Part shown: piece after piece, positions 1 through 8,010 of the stretch
How positions within the stretch are numbered: the first letter of the stretch is position 1
How the letters are laid out: each line of letters starts with the position of its first letter
Source: Lachnospiraceae bacterium
Lineage (GTDB): Bacteria; Bacillota; Clostridia; Lachnospirales; Lachnospiraceae
DNA: 12,874 nucleotides
Direction of reading: 5' to 3'
Assembly (NCBI GenBank): GCA_003542935.1
Contig: DPJQ01000066.1
Span: 1 to 12,874 of the forward strand
Translations under genes and position numbers: made by a program
Notes under the pieces: generated by a model
What the model saw: the letters and a program-made list of their open reading frames with translations, nothing else
What the model was told of the DNA's origin: nothing
The model's database searches: none

Positions 1-162
1 AGTCTCCGTAAGCAGTGGATTTCGCCTCCGCTAAAGGCGCCCCTTGAATGCCCTTACCAGAGTATGCCGGCCGGGCGACGCGGCTGTTCATGAGTGGTCC
101 GGAAGGATATTTGGGGGTTACGGGGGTAGACTTATTAAAAAAATAAAGGAGTACTGATAATC
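1..162. other. Upstream region, no gene recognised
   Basis: No credible gene was found here. Two frames are open from the left edge but stop early (near base 33 and at base 93). Either could be the tail of a gene outside the window, but the residues match nothing I recognise. A weak 5-bp stem (CGCCT 23-27 with AGGCG 35-39) is present. An AT-rich stretch at 131-147 precedes the aminopeptidase ribosome binding site. A poor promoter match (TTGGGG 111-116, TATTAA 133-138) would start transcription inside that ribosome binding site, so I do not call it. Confidence 0.5.
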
Positions 163-1476
163 ATGGATGCAGGTTTAAACAGGACACAGGAGCTGTTGGC
201 ATTTATAAGCGAGAGCCCTACGCCTTATCATGCGGTGGCGGCTGTGGAGAGGCGGCTTTTGGCGGAGGGGTTTGTGCGGCTGCATGAGGCGGAGCATTGG
301 GAGCCTGCGGCGGGGCAGGGGTATTTTGTGGTGCGGGGTGGGACTTCTCTGCTGGCGTTTCGGGTGCAGAGGCCGGATTTTACCAATTTTCAGACGGTGC
401 TCTGCCACAGTGACAGTCCCTGCCTGCGGATCAAGGAGAACGGGCAGATGACGGCGCTGAAACGGTATGCCCGTATGAACGTGGAGAAGTACGGCGGCCT
501 TTTGATGGCGCCCTGGCTGGACCGTCCCCTGTCGGCGGCGGGGCGGGTGATCCTGGAGACGGAGAGTGGCCTGGAGGAGCGGCTGGTGGATTTTGACAGG
601 GATTTGATGCTGATTCCCAATGTGGCCATCCACATGGACCGCAAGGCCAATGAGGGAAAGAAGTATGAGGTGCAAAAGGATCTGCTGCCCTTGTATGGGC
701 AGGATCTTTCAGGGGATACTTTTATGGTTCAGCTTGCCGGGCTGGCCGGGTGCCGGCCGGAGCAGATCCTGTCGTCGGACCTTGTCATATATAACCGGAT
801 GAAGGGGCGGATCTGGGGCGCGGAGCGTGAATTTTTCTCGGCTCCGCGGATTGACGATCTCCAGTGTGCTTTCGGGGGGCTCTGTGCGTTCCTCGGAGGC
901 AGTCATCCGGATACGGCGGCGGTGTTTGCCGTGCTGGATCACGAGGAAGTGGGCAGCAGGAGCCGGCAGGGGGCGGATTCTACCTTTTTGCGGGACTGCC
1001 TGGGCCGGATCAACGGGGCCTTTGGCCGGGACGGGGAGCAGTATCTGCGGGCCGTGGCGGAGGGCTTCCAGATCTCTGCGGACAATGCCCAGGCCGTGGC
1101 GCCCTCCCATCCGGAGAAATACGATCCGGTCAATCAGGTGTTTATGAATGACGGCGTAGTGATTAAATACCATGGCGAGCAGAAATATACCACGGACGGC
1201 CTGTCGGCGGCGGTGGTGAAGCGTCTGGCGGCGAGGGCGGGGGTACCTGTCCAGGTGTACACGAACCATTCCGACGTGGGCGGCGGTTCCACCCTGGGGA
1301 ATCTGTCCAACAGCCAGGTATCGTTCCTGAGCGCGGACATTGGGCTGGCCCAGCTGGCCATGCACTCCCCCTATGAGACGGCGGGGGTGAGGGATACGGA
1401 GTATCTAGTAAAATTGTTGGAAGAATATTACCGGAGCTGCATATGCCGGGACAGGGGCAGGCTGTATTGGAAATAA
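163..1476 (+). CDS. apeB: M18 family aminopeptidase (ApeB/DNPEP-like)
   Basis: This is a 437-residue zinc metallo-aminopeptidase of family M18 (aspartyl aminopeptidase group), normal length, no signal peptide, so cytosolic. It is expected to remove N-terminal residues from peptides using a two-metal centre. By family alignment from memory the metal ligands are present: H82 in CHSDSP, D231 in APRIDD, E262 in LDHEEVGS with E261 as general base, D307 in SADN, and H401 in MHSPYE. The family signatures VEKYGG (108-112) and WLDRPLSAAGRV (118-129) are also present. The ATG at 163 follows AAAGGAG (145-151). One oddity is that the segment usually reading SADxAHAxHPN here reads SADNAQAVAPSH, so both usual histidines are replaced (Q310, A313). 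The gene ends 27 bases before addA and probably shares its transcript. Family assignment is firm; activity and specificity are inference. Confidence 0.93.
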   Translation: MDAGLNRTQELLAFISESPTPYHAVAAVERRLLAEGFVRLHEAEHWEPAAGQGYFVVRGGTSLLAFRVQRPDFTNFQTVLCHSDSPCLRIKENGQMTALKRYARMNVEKYGGLLMAPWLDRPLSAAGRVILETESGLEERLVDFDRDLMLIPNVAIHMDRKANEGKKYEVQKDLLPLYGQDLSGDTFMVQLAGLAGCRPEQILSSDLVIYNRMKGRIWGAEREFFSAPRIDDLQCAFGGLCAFLGGSHPDTAAVFAVLDHEEVGSRSRQGADSTFLRDCLGRINGAFGRDGEQYLRAVAEGFQISADNAQAVAPSHPEKYDPVNQVFMNDGVVIKYHGEQKYTTDGLSAAVVKRLAARAGVPVQVYTNHSDVGGGSTLGNLSNSQVSFLSADIGLAQLAMHSPYETAGVRDTEYLVKLLEEYYRSCICRDRGRLYWK

Positions 1477-1503
1477 GGCACAGAGGTATAGAAGGAGTAG
1501 ATC

Positions 1504-4500
1504 ATGGCAATGAAATGGACGGCGGAGCAGCAGAAGGTCATCGACCTGCGGGGAAAAAATATTCTGGTCAGCGCGGCGGCGGGTTCAGGAAAGACGGCGG
1601 TGCTGGTGGAGCGGATCCTGCAGCAGATCACTGAGGGGGAAAATCCCCTTGATGTAGATCAGCTCCTGGTGGTGACGTTTACCCGGGCGGCGGCGGCCCA
1701 GATGAAGGAGCGGCTGATGGCGGCCCTGGAGCGGCGGCTTTTGGAGAAACCGGACAATGTGCATCTGCAGAAGCAGACTACGCTGATCCACCATGCCTTG
1801 ATCACCACCATCGACGGTTTCTGTTCCTATGTGATCCGCAATTACTTTCATCAGATCGATCTGGATCCGGCATTCCGGGTGGCGGACGAGGGGGAACAGC
1901 GGCTTATGGAGCAGGATGTGCTGGGGACGGTGCTGGAGGAATCCTACGAGTCTCAGGATGCGGATTTCCTCTACTATGTGAGCTGCTTTGACGACGGCCG
2001 GTCGGATCAGAAGCTTATGGATATCACACTGCGCCTGTACCGGATAGCCCAGAGCCAGCCCTGGCCCGGAGAGTGGTTCCGTGAATCTCTGTTTCCCTAC
2101 CAAATGCAAACGGAGGAGCTCGCGCAGGCCCCGTGGATGGAGCAGGTCCTCCGGTTGTCCCGGGCGTTTCTTCAGGAGGCGCAGGAGCTGAACCGCAGGG
2201 CTCTTTCTGTAGCACTGTCCCCCGGCGGTCCCTCCCAGTATGAGGCAGCCCTTTTGGCGGACCGGGAGTTTCTGGAACAGCTGGCCGGGGCAGAAGATTA
2301 CGAAGCCTGGCGGCGGCTGTTTTTCGGGTGGAAGCCGGCGTCCCTTTCCCGGAAGAAAAATCCGGACATGTTGGAGGAGAAAAAAACTCTTGTCCAGGAA
2401 CTTCGCAAACAGATGAAAAAACTGGTACAGGAAAAGATCGGGGACGCCTTTTTTTCCGCGGAACTTACGGAGGTGGTGTCGGATATGCAGCATTGTGAGC
2501 GGTGTGTCCGGGCTATGACGGCCCTGGCCCTGCGCTTTAGCGAGCGGCTCTCCCAGGTAAAGCGGGAAAAAAACGTGCTGGATTTTTCGGATATCGAGCA
2601 TCTGGCCCTGGCGGCCCTGGTGGAGAAATCCCCGGAGGGCGAGCGGCGCACGGCGGCGGCAAAAGAGTTGTCCGCCCGTTTTGCGGAGATTATGATTGAC
2701 GAGTACCAGGACTCCAATCTGGTACAGGAGAAGATTCTTACCGCCGTGTCCCGGATGGAGGACGGGGAGCACAATGTTTTCATGGTGGGGGATGTGAAAC
2801 AGAGTATCTATAAATTCCGACTGGCACGGCCGGAGCTTTTTATGGAGAAATATGACAGTTACCCGGCGGGGGAGGATGCCGGCCCCCAAAAAGAAGATGA
2901 CCAGCCAGGGAAAGAGCCCCTCTGTGGGGCGGAGGCAGAAACAGGGCCGGATACAGAGAAGCAAGAATCGAGGAAAAATCTCAACAGGCGGATTGATTTA
3001 CATCGGAATTTCCGCAGCCGCAGAGAGATCGTGGACAGCGTCAATTACCTGTTCCGGCGGCTCATGACGCGTCCTCTGGGCAATATCGCCTACGATGACG
3101 CCGCGGCCCTCCGGACGGGAGCCGTATGGCCCGAGGAGGACAGGGGGGAGTATACGACAGAGCTGCTGCTGATGGACAGAGGGGGAGAGAGGGAGGAGGA
3201 CGCGGGTTCTCCCCAGGAGCTGGAGGCCCATATGATCGCCGACCGTATCCATCGCATGGCGGGGCACGAGACGATCATCGACCGCCGCACCGGAAAGCCC
3301 CGGCCTGTGTGTTATCGGGATATCGTAATCCTTCTACGCACCGTCAAGGGCTGGTCGGAGACCTTTGCCGCCGTGCTGAAACAGAAGGGCATACCGGCCT
3401 ATGCGGTAACGAGAACCGGGTATTTCAGCGCCCCGGAGGTGGTGCTGATACTGAATTACCTGCGCCTTTTGGACAATTTCCGGCAGGAACTGCCTCTGGC
3501 AGCGGTGCTCACCTCCCCGATCGGCGGTCTTAGCGCAGAAGAGCTGGCGGAGATGAAAACCACTCTGCCGGACGGAGTGAATGAGGAAGAACAGAAAACG
3601 CCGGCTTTTCGTCCCCTGTACATCTGCCTGGAGGAGTATCTGTCCGGGAATGGGCAGGACGGACTGTCCGTAAAGCTGCGCCGTTTCATGGATACATACC
3701 GCCTGATACGTGACAAAATCTCCTACACGCCGGTGCATGAGATCCTGACCATGATTTATGAGAAAACGGGCTATCTCGCCTATGCCTCGGCCATGCCCGC
3801 CGGGGAACAGCGGGAGGCAAATCTGCTGATGTTGGTGGAAAAGGCATTGGAGTACGAGAGGACCAGCTACAGCGGCCTCTTTCATTTCGTACGTTACATC
3901 GACAGCCTGCGGAAATACGAGGTGGACTTCGGTGAAGTCTCCCTGGCCGGGGAGCTGGCAGACCAGGTGCAGATTATGAGCATTCATAACAGTAAGGGGC
4001 TCGAGTTCCCGGTGGTATTTGCGGCGGGCATGGGGAAATCTTTCAATGTCATGGATACGAAAGAGATGGCAGCGATCCATCCGGATATGGGGATAGGGAT
4101 TCCGTGCATCGACCCGGAGCTCCGGTTCCGCCGGAATACGCTGTACCGAACGGTGATGCAGTATCGGATCAGGGAGGAAACCCTGGGCGAGGAGCTCCGC
4201 ATCCTGTATGTGGCCCTGACCCGTGCGGAACAGAAGCTGATCCTGACAGGAGCCGTGGATAAGATAGAAAAACGTGTGGCGGCGGCCGGTACCGTCGCGG
4301 ACCGGGAGGATAAGGCCCTCGGCTATGCGGCGCTGTATCAGGCAAAATCCTATCTGGACTGGATATTACCGGCACTGGCCGGTCATCCGGCCTTTGCAGA
4401 ACTGGAAGAAGGTGGAGGCATCCGGCCAGAGACAGGGGAGACAGGGGCTGTACGGCGGCCGGCGGAGGAAGAAGCAGGAACCCTGCAGCGGCCCCCTGTG

Positions 4501-5397
4501 GACAGAGGTACAGATACCGGGCGGCAGCCCTTGGCCATGGGTGAAATTGAACCTGATCTGCGTCTTGCATTTTTTACCGCCGAGGATCTGATTCATGAGG
4601 AGATTCGCCAGCAGACCGTGCGCCTGGATGAACGGCTGCAGCTGGAGCATCTGAATGCCGGACAGGTATATGACGCGTCCTACCGGGAGCTTCTGGAAAG
4701 CCGCCTGGGCTGGGCCTATCCCTGGGCCGATGAGGCGCAGATCCCGGCCAAGGTGAGCGTGTCGGAGTTAAAGGAGCAGCATTTTGAGGAGGAGCAGGGC
4801 CATCAGCTCTATGAGGAGCCCGAGGTCATCCCCTATGTTCCGGCCTTCATGCAGGGCAGCCGGCAGACGGAGAGCGGAGGCGCCCGGAGGGGAACGGCCT
4901 ATCACCGGGTCATGGAATGCCTGGATTACGGCGACTGGCAGCAGGGGATTTCCTGCGCACGGCAGATCCGCCGTCTGGTGGAGGTAAATAAACTGTCCGC
5001 CGAGGATGCGGCCATGCTCCGCGCGGCGGATTTTGAACGGTTTCTGGGAAGCTCTTTGGGGCAGCGGATGGGGGATGCCGCCCGGGAGGGACGTCTTACA
5101 AGGGAGCAATCCTTTTTCCTGTCCGTGCCCGCCGGGGAGGCGGATGACCGATGGGCAGACAGCGGGGAGACGGTGCTGATCCAGGGTGTCATTGACGCCT
5201 ATTTTCCGACGGAACAGGGACTCGTGTTGGTGGATTACAAGACGGACCGGGTCGAAAGCCGGGACGGCCGGGATCTGGTGGAAAAATACCGGGTGCAGCT
5301 CAAATATTATGCGGAAGCCCTGGAGAGGCTGACGGGGCAGCCGGTTCGGGAAAAATGGCTGTATTCCTTCTCCCTGGGGAAGGCGCTGGAGGCATAG
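1504..5397 (+). CDS. addA: AddA: ATP-dependent helicase/nuclease subunit A
   Basis: AddA is the helicase-nuclease subunit of AddAB, the Gram-positive counterpart of RecBCD, which resects double-strand breaks for RecA loading. The UvrD-like helicase motifs are complete: Q-motif near 5-12, Walker A AAAGSGKT (24-31), motif II DEYQD (399-403), GDVKQSIYKFR (429-439), RNFRSR (501-506), HNSKGLE (828-834) and LYVALTRAE (901-909). A RecB-like nuclease domain closes the protein, with H1134 in GTAYH, D1231, and D1244/K1246 in DYKTD. At 1297 residues it is about 60 longer than usual; the excess lies in two low-complexity acidic/proline-rich stretches, about residues 455-491 and 969-1015. AAGGAG (1492-1497) sits 6 bases before this ATG and 12 before the next one at 1510, so 1504 is preferred. 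The usual partner addB is not in the window; an aminopeptidase gene lies upstream instead. Confidence 0.97.
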   Translation: MAMKWTAEQQKVIDLRGKNILVSAAAGSGKTAVLVERILQQITEGENPLDVDQLLVVTFTRAAAAQMKERLMAALERRLLEKPDNVHLQKQTTLIHHALITTIDGFCSYVIRNYFHQIDLDPAFRVADEGEQRLMEQDVLGTVLEESYESQDADFLYYVSCFDDGRSDQKLMDITLRLYRIAQSQPWPGEWFRESLFPYQMQTEELAQAPWMEQVLRLSRAFLQEAQELNRRALSVALSPGGPSQYEAALLADREFLEQLAGAEDYEAWRRLFFGWKPASLSRKKNPDMLEEKKTLVQELRKQMKKLVQEKIGDAFFSAELTEVVSDMQHCERCVRAMTALALRFSERLSQVKREKNVLDFSDIEHLALAALVEKSPEGERRTAAAKELSARFAEIMIDEYQDSNLVQEKILTAVSRMEDGEHNVFMVGDVKQSIYKFRLARPELFMEKYDSYPAGEDAGPQKEDDQPGKEPLCGAEAETGPDTEKQESRKNLNRRIDLHRNFRSRREIVDSVNYLFRRLMTRPLGNIAYDDAAALRTGAVWPEEDRGEYTTELLLMDRGGEREEDAGSPQELEAHMIADRIHRMAGHETIIDRRTGKPRPVCYRDIVILLRTVKGWSETFAAVLKQKGIPAYAVTRTGYFSAPEVVLILNYLRLLDNFRQELPLAAVLTSPIGGLSAEELAEMKTTLPDGVNEEEQKTPAFRPLYICLEEYLSGNGQDGLSVKLRRFMDTYRLIRDKISYTPVHEILTMIYEKTGYLAYASAMPAGEQREANLLMLVEKALEYERTSYSGLFHFVRYIDSLRKYEVDFGEVSLAGELADQVQIMSIHNSKGLEFPVVFAAGMGKSFNVMDTKEMAAIHPDMGIGIPCIDPELRFRRNTLYRTVMQYRIREETLGEELRILYVALTRAEQKLILTGAVDKIEKRVAAAGTVADREDKALGYAALYQAKSYLDWILPALAGHPAFAELEEGGGIRPETGETGAVRRPAEEEAGTLQRPPVDRGTDTGRQPLAMGEIEPDLRLAFFTAEDLIHEEIRQQTVRLDERLQLEHLNAGQVYDASYRELLESRLGWAYPWADEAQIPAKVSVSELKEQHFEEEQGHQLYEEPEVIPYVPAFMQGSRQTESGGARRGTAYHRVMECLDYGDWQQGISCARQIRRLVEVNKLSAEDAAMLRAADFERFLGSSLGQRMGDAAREGRLTREQSFFLSVPAGEADDRWADSGETVLIQGVIDAYFPTEQGLVLVDYKTDRVESRDGRDLVEKYRVQLKYYAEALERLTGQPVREKWLYSFSLGKALEA

Positions 5398-5402
5398 GAG
5401 GT
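5396..5402 (+). promoter_or_regulatory. Ribosome binding site overlapping the addA stop codon
   Basis: AGGAGGT begins within the TAG stop of addA (5395-5397) and ends 7 bases before the GTG start of the kinase at 5410. It is a perfect Shine-Dalgarno match and fixes the kinase start. Its position implies that kinase translation is coupled to ribosomes finishing addA. Confidence 0.85.
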
Positions 5403-5409
5403 ACGGAAA

Positions 5410-6777
5410 GTGACATTTTTTGAGGTGCTGTGTTCCAATCTGTTCAGTTTCAGCATGACGGTGCTTTTTTTCACGGGGGTGGCGATACTGCTGCTGGGGC
5501 CGGTTCCCTACAGGGACAAAACGCACGGCTATATGGTCATGGGCGCCCTGTTGGCCTATATTGTACTGGTTGCTTTTGCGTCCACGGTCTTTTACAAAGC
5601 GGGTATGTACTCATGGCCTTACGGCGGCGGTGAGATTCTGATACAGTATACCCAGATTTTTGGCAGTATGCTTCTTATTAGAGTGATGTATGAGAAAACC
5701 GGCGGAACCGGTCTGGCTGTGGCCGTTTTTCTCCTGGCGGCCTATGATTTCGGATGGAACCTGGAGGAGATATTTGCCCCGGATAAGGTTTATCATCTGG
5801 ATAATCTGGCGGAGCGGTGGGAGTATCTGTTCCACGAATGGGTGGCCACTCCTCTGGCCCTTGTATTTACGGCGTGGCTTCTTTGCAGGCTGGAGGTGGG
5901 GAAACTCTACAGGCAGTGGGAGCGCAAAAAGCCCGGGGCCGCCGTTCTGGTATTTCTGGGCCTGTATCCGATTCTGTCCCAGGCTTTACAGGAGTTGGTG
6001 GAACGGTTTGAGAAAATGGAGGATTTTAATCCCGTCACGGCCATCATTTTTCTGCTGGTTATCTACCTGATCTTTATGCACGGAGCCAGGGAGGAGATGC
6101 ACAGGGAACAGATCGAGGCGCAGCAGGTCAGCTTACAGCAGCAGGCCGTTTACATAGAGAATCTGGAGGGGCTGCAGCGGGAGGTACGCCGGTTCCGCCA
6201 TGATTTTAAAAATATGATGGCCGGGATGTATGTGCAGGCCAGGGAGGGGGATCTGGAAGCTGTCCAGTCCTATATCCAGGAGATGGTGACGGATTTTGAT
6301 ATGCAGATGGGCAGCCAGATCCGCCTGATGAACCAGCTTGCTAATATCCATATGGCGGAGGTCAAGGGGCTGTTTCTGGAAAAACTAAAACAGATGCAAA
6401 AGCAGCGGATTTCCTGTGAACTGGAGGTGCTGAAGCCCTTTAGGGGTACGGCCCTCCGCGGTACGGATCTGTGCCGCTGCCTGGGGATCCTGCTGGACAA
6501 TGCCATGGAGGAGGTACGGGAGAAAGAGGAGGGAAAGATCCATATCATGATCAGCAGCCAGGACGGATGCACGACCTTCCGGGTGAAAAATACGCTGTTT
6601 TCTTCCCCGGATTTTCCCCGGATAGGGACGCTGGGGTACTCCACCAAGGGGGAGGGCAGAGGAATCGGCCTGGCAAATTACAAAAAGATCCTGGAGCGGT
6701 ATGAGCAGGCGCTGCCCCTTACGGCGGTACAGAACGGATATTTCGTACAGGAGCTGAAAGTGCGGGAGGGATCTTGA
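5410..6777 (+). CDS. Sensor histidine kinase, AgrC/HPK10-like GHKL type
   Basis: This is a 455-residue membrane sensor kinase. The N-terminal half holds about seven hydrophobic segments (near 10-30, 40-62, 76-93, 99-117, 145-163, 175-195, 208-226), followed by a glutamine-rich probable coiled coil (228-258). The phosphorylated histidine is H264 in FRHDFKNMM. The GHKL ATPase domain has the N-box LLDNAMEE (361-368) and the G-box STKGEGRGIGLAN (411-423). This architecture is that of AgrC-type kinases, which often detect secreted peptides; the ligand here is unknown. The GTG start is fixed by AGGAGGT overlapping the addA stop. It is separated from its likely partner regulator (8011-8760) by the CPBP gene and by a 192-base region with its own probable promoter, so kinase and regulator may be expressed from different transcripts. 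Class is confident; partner and signal are inferred. Confidence 0.92.
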   Translation: MTFFEVLCSNLFSFSMTVLFFTGVAILLLGPVPYRDKTHGYMVMGALLAYIVLVAFASTVFYKAGMYSWPYGGGEILIQYTQIFGSMLLIRVMYEKTGGTGLAVAVFLLAAYDFGWNLEEIFAPDKVYHLDNLAERWEYLFHEWVATPLALVFTAWLLCRLEVGKLYRQWERKKPGAAVLVFLGLYPILSQALQELVERFEKMEDFNPVTAIIFLLVIYLIFMHGAREEMHREQIEAQQVSLQQQAVYIENLEGLQREVRRFRHDFKNMMAGMYVQAREGDLEAVQSYIQEMVTDFDMQMGSQIRLMNQLANIHMAEVKGLFLEKLKQMQKQRISCELEVLKPFRGTALRGTDLCRCLGILLDNAMEEVREKEEGKIHIMISSQDGCTTFRVKNTLFSSPDFPRIGTLGYSTKGEGRGIGLANYKKILERYEQALPLTAVQNGYFVQELKVREGS

Positions 6778-6827
6778 CAGCGTAAGCAGAAAATTAAGTA
6801 AGGCTGGTACAAAGAGCAGAGTTTTCT

Positions 6828-6869
6828 GTGCCGTTTGGGCACTGAAAGGGCCTGTTTGGGCAGTTTCAG
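6828..6869. repeat. Direct repeat with 21-base period and overlapping hairpins (candidate LytTR site)
   Basis: The 9-mer GTTTGGGCA occurs at 6833-6841 and again at 6854-6862, a 12-base spacer and 21-base period, or two helical turns. LytTR regulators such as AgrA are known to bind pairs of about 9-bp direct repeats with 12-13-base spacers and a GTT core, so the geometry fits; agreement with the published consensus outside the core is partial. The same bases can also fold as hairpins: GTGCC(6828-6832)/GGCAC(6838-6842) and CTGAAA(6842-6847)/TTTCAG(6864-6869). The site lies about 30 bases upstream of a TAAAAT -10 element. Confidence 0.5.
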
Positions 6870-6891
6870 ACGAAAAAATGGAGAAGAATGC

Positions 6892-6897
6892 TAAAAT
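6892..6897 (+). promoter_or_regulatory. Candidate -10 element of the CPBP-regulator operon
   Basis: TAAAAT matches the -10 consensus at five of six bases. No good -35 hexamer lies 17 bases upstream (GACGAA at 6869-6874), which suits an activator-dependent promoter. The 21-base-period direct repeat ends 29 bases upstream, where an activator would be expected to sit. This is inference from spacing only. Confidence 0.4.
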
Positions 6898-6906
6898 AAG
6901 CCTGTC

Positions 6907-6942
6907 GCCGCCCGGAGACGTGAGACGGGCGGCAGCGTTTTT
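6907..6942 (+). terminator. Terminator-like hairpin before the CPBP gene
   Basis: GCCGCCCG (6907-6914) pairs perfectly with CGGGCGGC (6926-6933) over an 11-base loop, and a run of five T follows at 6938-6942 after a 4-base gap. It could end the aminopeptidase-addA-kinase transcript. If transcription starts near 6904, it would instead be a 5' leader hairpin or attenuator for the CPBP gene. The short T run and the gap make it a weak terminator. Confidence 0.5.
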
Positions 6943-6969
6943 GAATGAGGTAACGAGGAGGATAAAAGT

Positions 6970-7995
6970 ATGGATTCAAAAATGGAAAAACGACAGCTTA
7001 TGGTCTTTGCGATGGCAGCCTATGTGCTGCCCTATCTGCTGGGGATCCTGATGTGGTACGGATATACGAAACAGATTAGTCTGACCGCGTTCCCCAGTGC
7101 CCAGATGATGTATCCGGCCATGGGCGTGATGCTGGCCTTTCTTTTGACCAGGGGAACGGACAGGGAGATGCCGAAAGCCTTTTACCGGTGCTATATCGGT
7201 GTGACGGTTGTCCTGGTTGTCCTTACCGTGGGGTCGGTTCTTGTTCCGGAGGCCGTGATCGAGATGCCCGGGGGACAGATGCCCGCCTGCCTGCTGATTC
7301 TCCAGTATGTCCAGGTCCTGGGAAGCCTGGTCTGCCTGGTGTGTCTGATAGCAGCCGGTAAAAAGAGGCGGGAAGCCTATGGCCTGCGGTGGAAAAAGGG
7401 GAAAACGTCGGTGTTGTGCATCCTTTTGTTTTTGGTCCTGTATTTTCTGCGGGTGGGCATCGCCTATGGGGCAGGAGGGCAGCTCTCTCTGTTTGCGGAG
7501 ATTATGGCAAATCCCCAGACCTGGATTATTGTGGCTATGCTGCCGCTGCAGTTTTTGCTGGCGTATATCGCGTTTTTCGGGGAGGAATACGGCTGGCGCT
7601 ATTATCTGCAGCCCCTTCTTCAGAGAAAATTCGGCCTGCGCAGGGGCGTCCTGCTGCTGGGCGTTTTGTGGGGGCTGTGGCATCTGCCGCTGGATATCTT
7701 TTTTTATGTGACGCCGGACAAGGGGCTGATCATGACCGTAAGCCAGATCATCACCTGTGTGGGACTGGGGATTTTCTTTGGCTATGCCTATATGAAAACG
7801 GAGAATATCTGGGTGCCTGTGATCATGCATTTTCTGAACAACAACCTGGTGCTGGTGATATCCGGCGAGTTTTCGGCAGATGTGATGGAAAACCAGAGCG
7901 TGGCCTGGAGCGATATTCCGCTGGCCCTGCTGCTCAACGGCGTGCTGTTTGGCGTTTTTATTCTGGCGAAGGTGTACAGGGAGAAGAAGGAGTAG
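6970..7995 (+). CDS. CPBP family (CAAX protease-like) membrane protein
   Basis: This is a 341-residue polytopic membrane protein of the CPBP (CAAX proteases and bacteriocin-processing, formerly Abi) family. The intramembrane glutamate-protease motifs are intact: EEYGWR (E205, E206, R210), WGLWH (W234, H238) and HFLNN (H287, N291), so it is probably catalytic. Family members cut prenylated proteins, mature or export peptides, or give bacteriocin immunity; the substrate here is unknown. The N-terminal part has several extra hydrophobic segments (roughly residues 10-160) before the catalytic core. AGGAGG (6956-6961) lies 8 bases before the ATG. The gene is followed after 15 bases by the LytTR regulator and preceded by the kinase, suggesting that it processes or responds to a signal in that pathway. 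Family is confident; role is inference. Confidence 0.9.
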   Translation: MDSKMEKRQLMVFAMAAYVLPYLLGILMWYGYTKQISLTAFPSAQMMYPAMGVMLAFLLTRGTDREMPKAFYRCYIGVTVVLVVLTVGSVLVPEAVIEMPGGQMPACLLILQYVQVLGSLVCLVCLIAAGKKRREAYGLRWKKGKTSVLCILLFLVLYFLRVGIAYGAGGQLSLFAEIMANPQTWIIVAMLPLQFLLAYIAFFGEEYGWRYYLQPLLQRKFGLRRGVLLLGVLWGLWHLPLDIFFYVTPDKGLIMTVSQIITCVGLGIFFGYAYMKTENIWVPVIMHFLNNNLVLVISGEFSADVMENQSVAWSDIPLALLLNGVLFGVFILAKVYREKKE

Positions 7996-8010
7996 GAGAG
8001 GAGAAAGACT

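Noticed and set aside
95..106. GGTCCGGAAGGA resembles the conserved tetraloop region of bacterial SRP RNA.
   Set aside because: The flanking conserved bases (AGCAG on the 3' side and the paired 5' side) and the long outer helix are missing, so the match looks accidental.
1585..2964. A 459-codon open frame on the minus strand opposite addA.
   Set aside because: It lies wholly within the confirmed addA gene, and long antisense frames are expected in GC-rich codon usage; the protein shows no recognisable domain.
6878..7051. A 57-codon frame starting in the kinase-CPBP gap, considered as a signal peptide precursor.
   Set aside because: It has no ribosome binding site, runs through the terminator-like hairpin and overlaps the start of the CPBP gene in another frame; its sequence has no precursor-like features.
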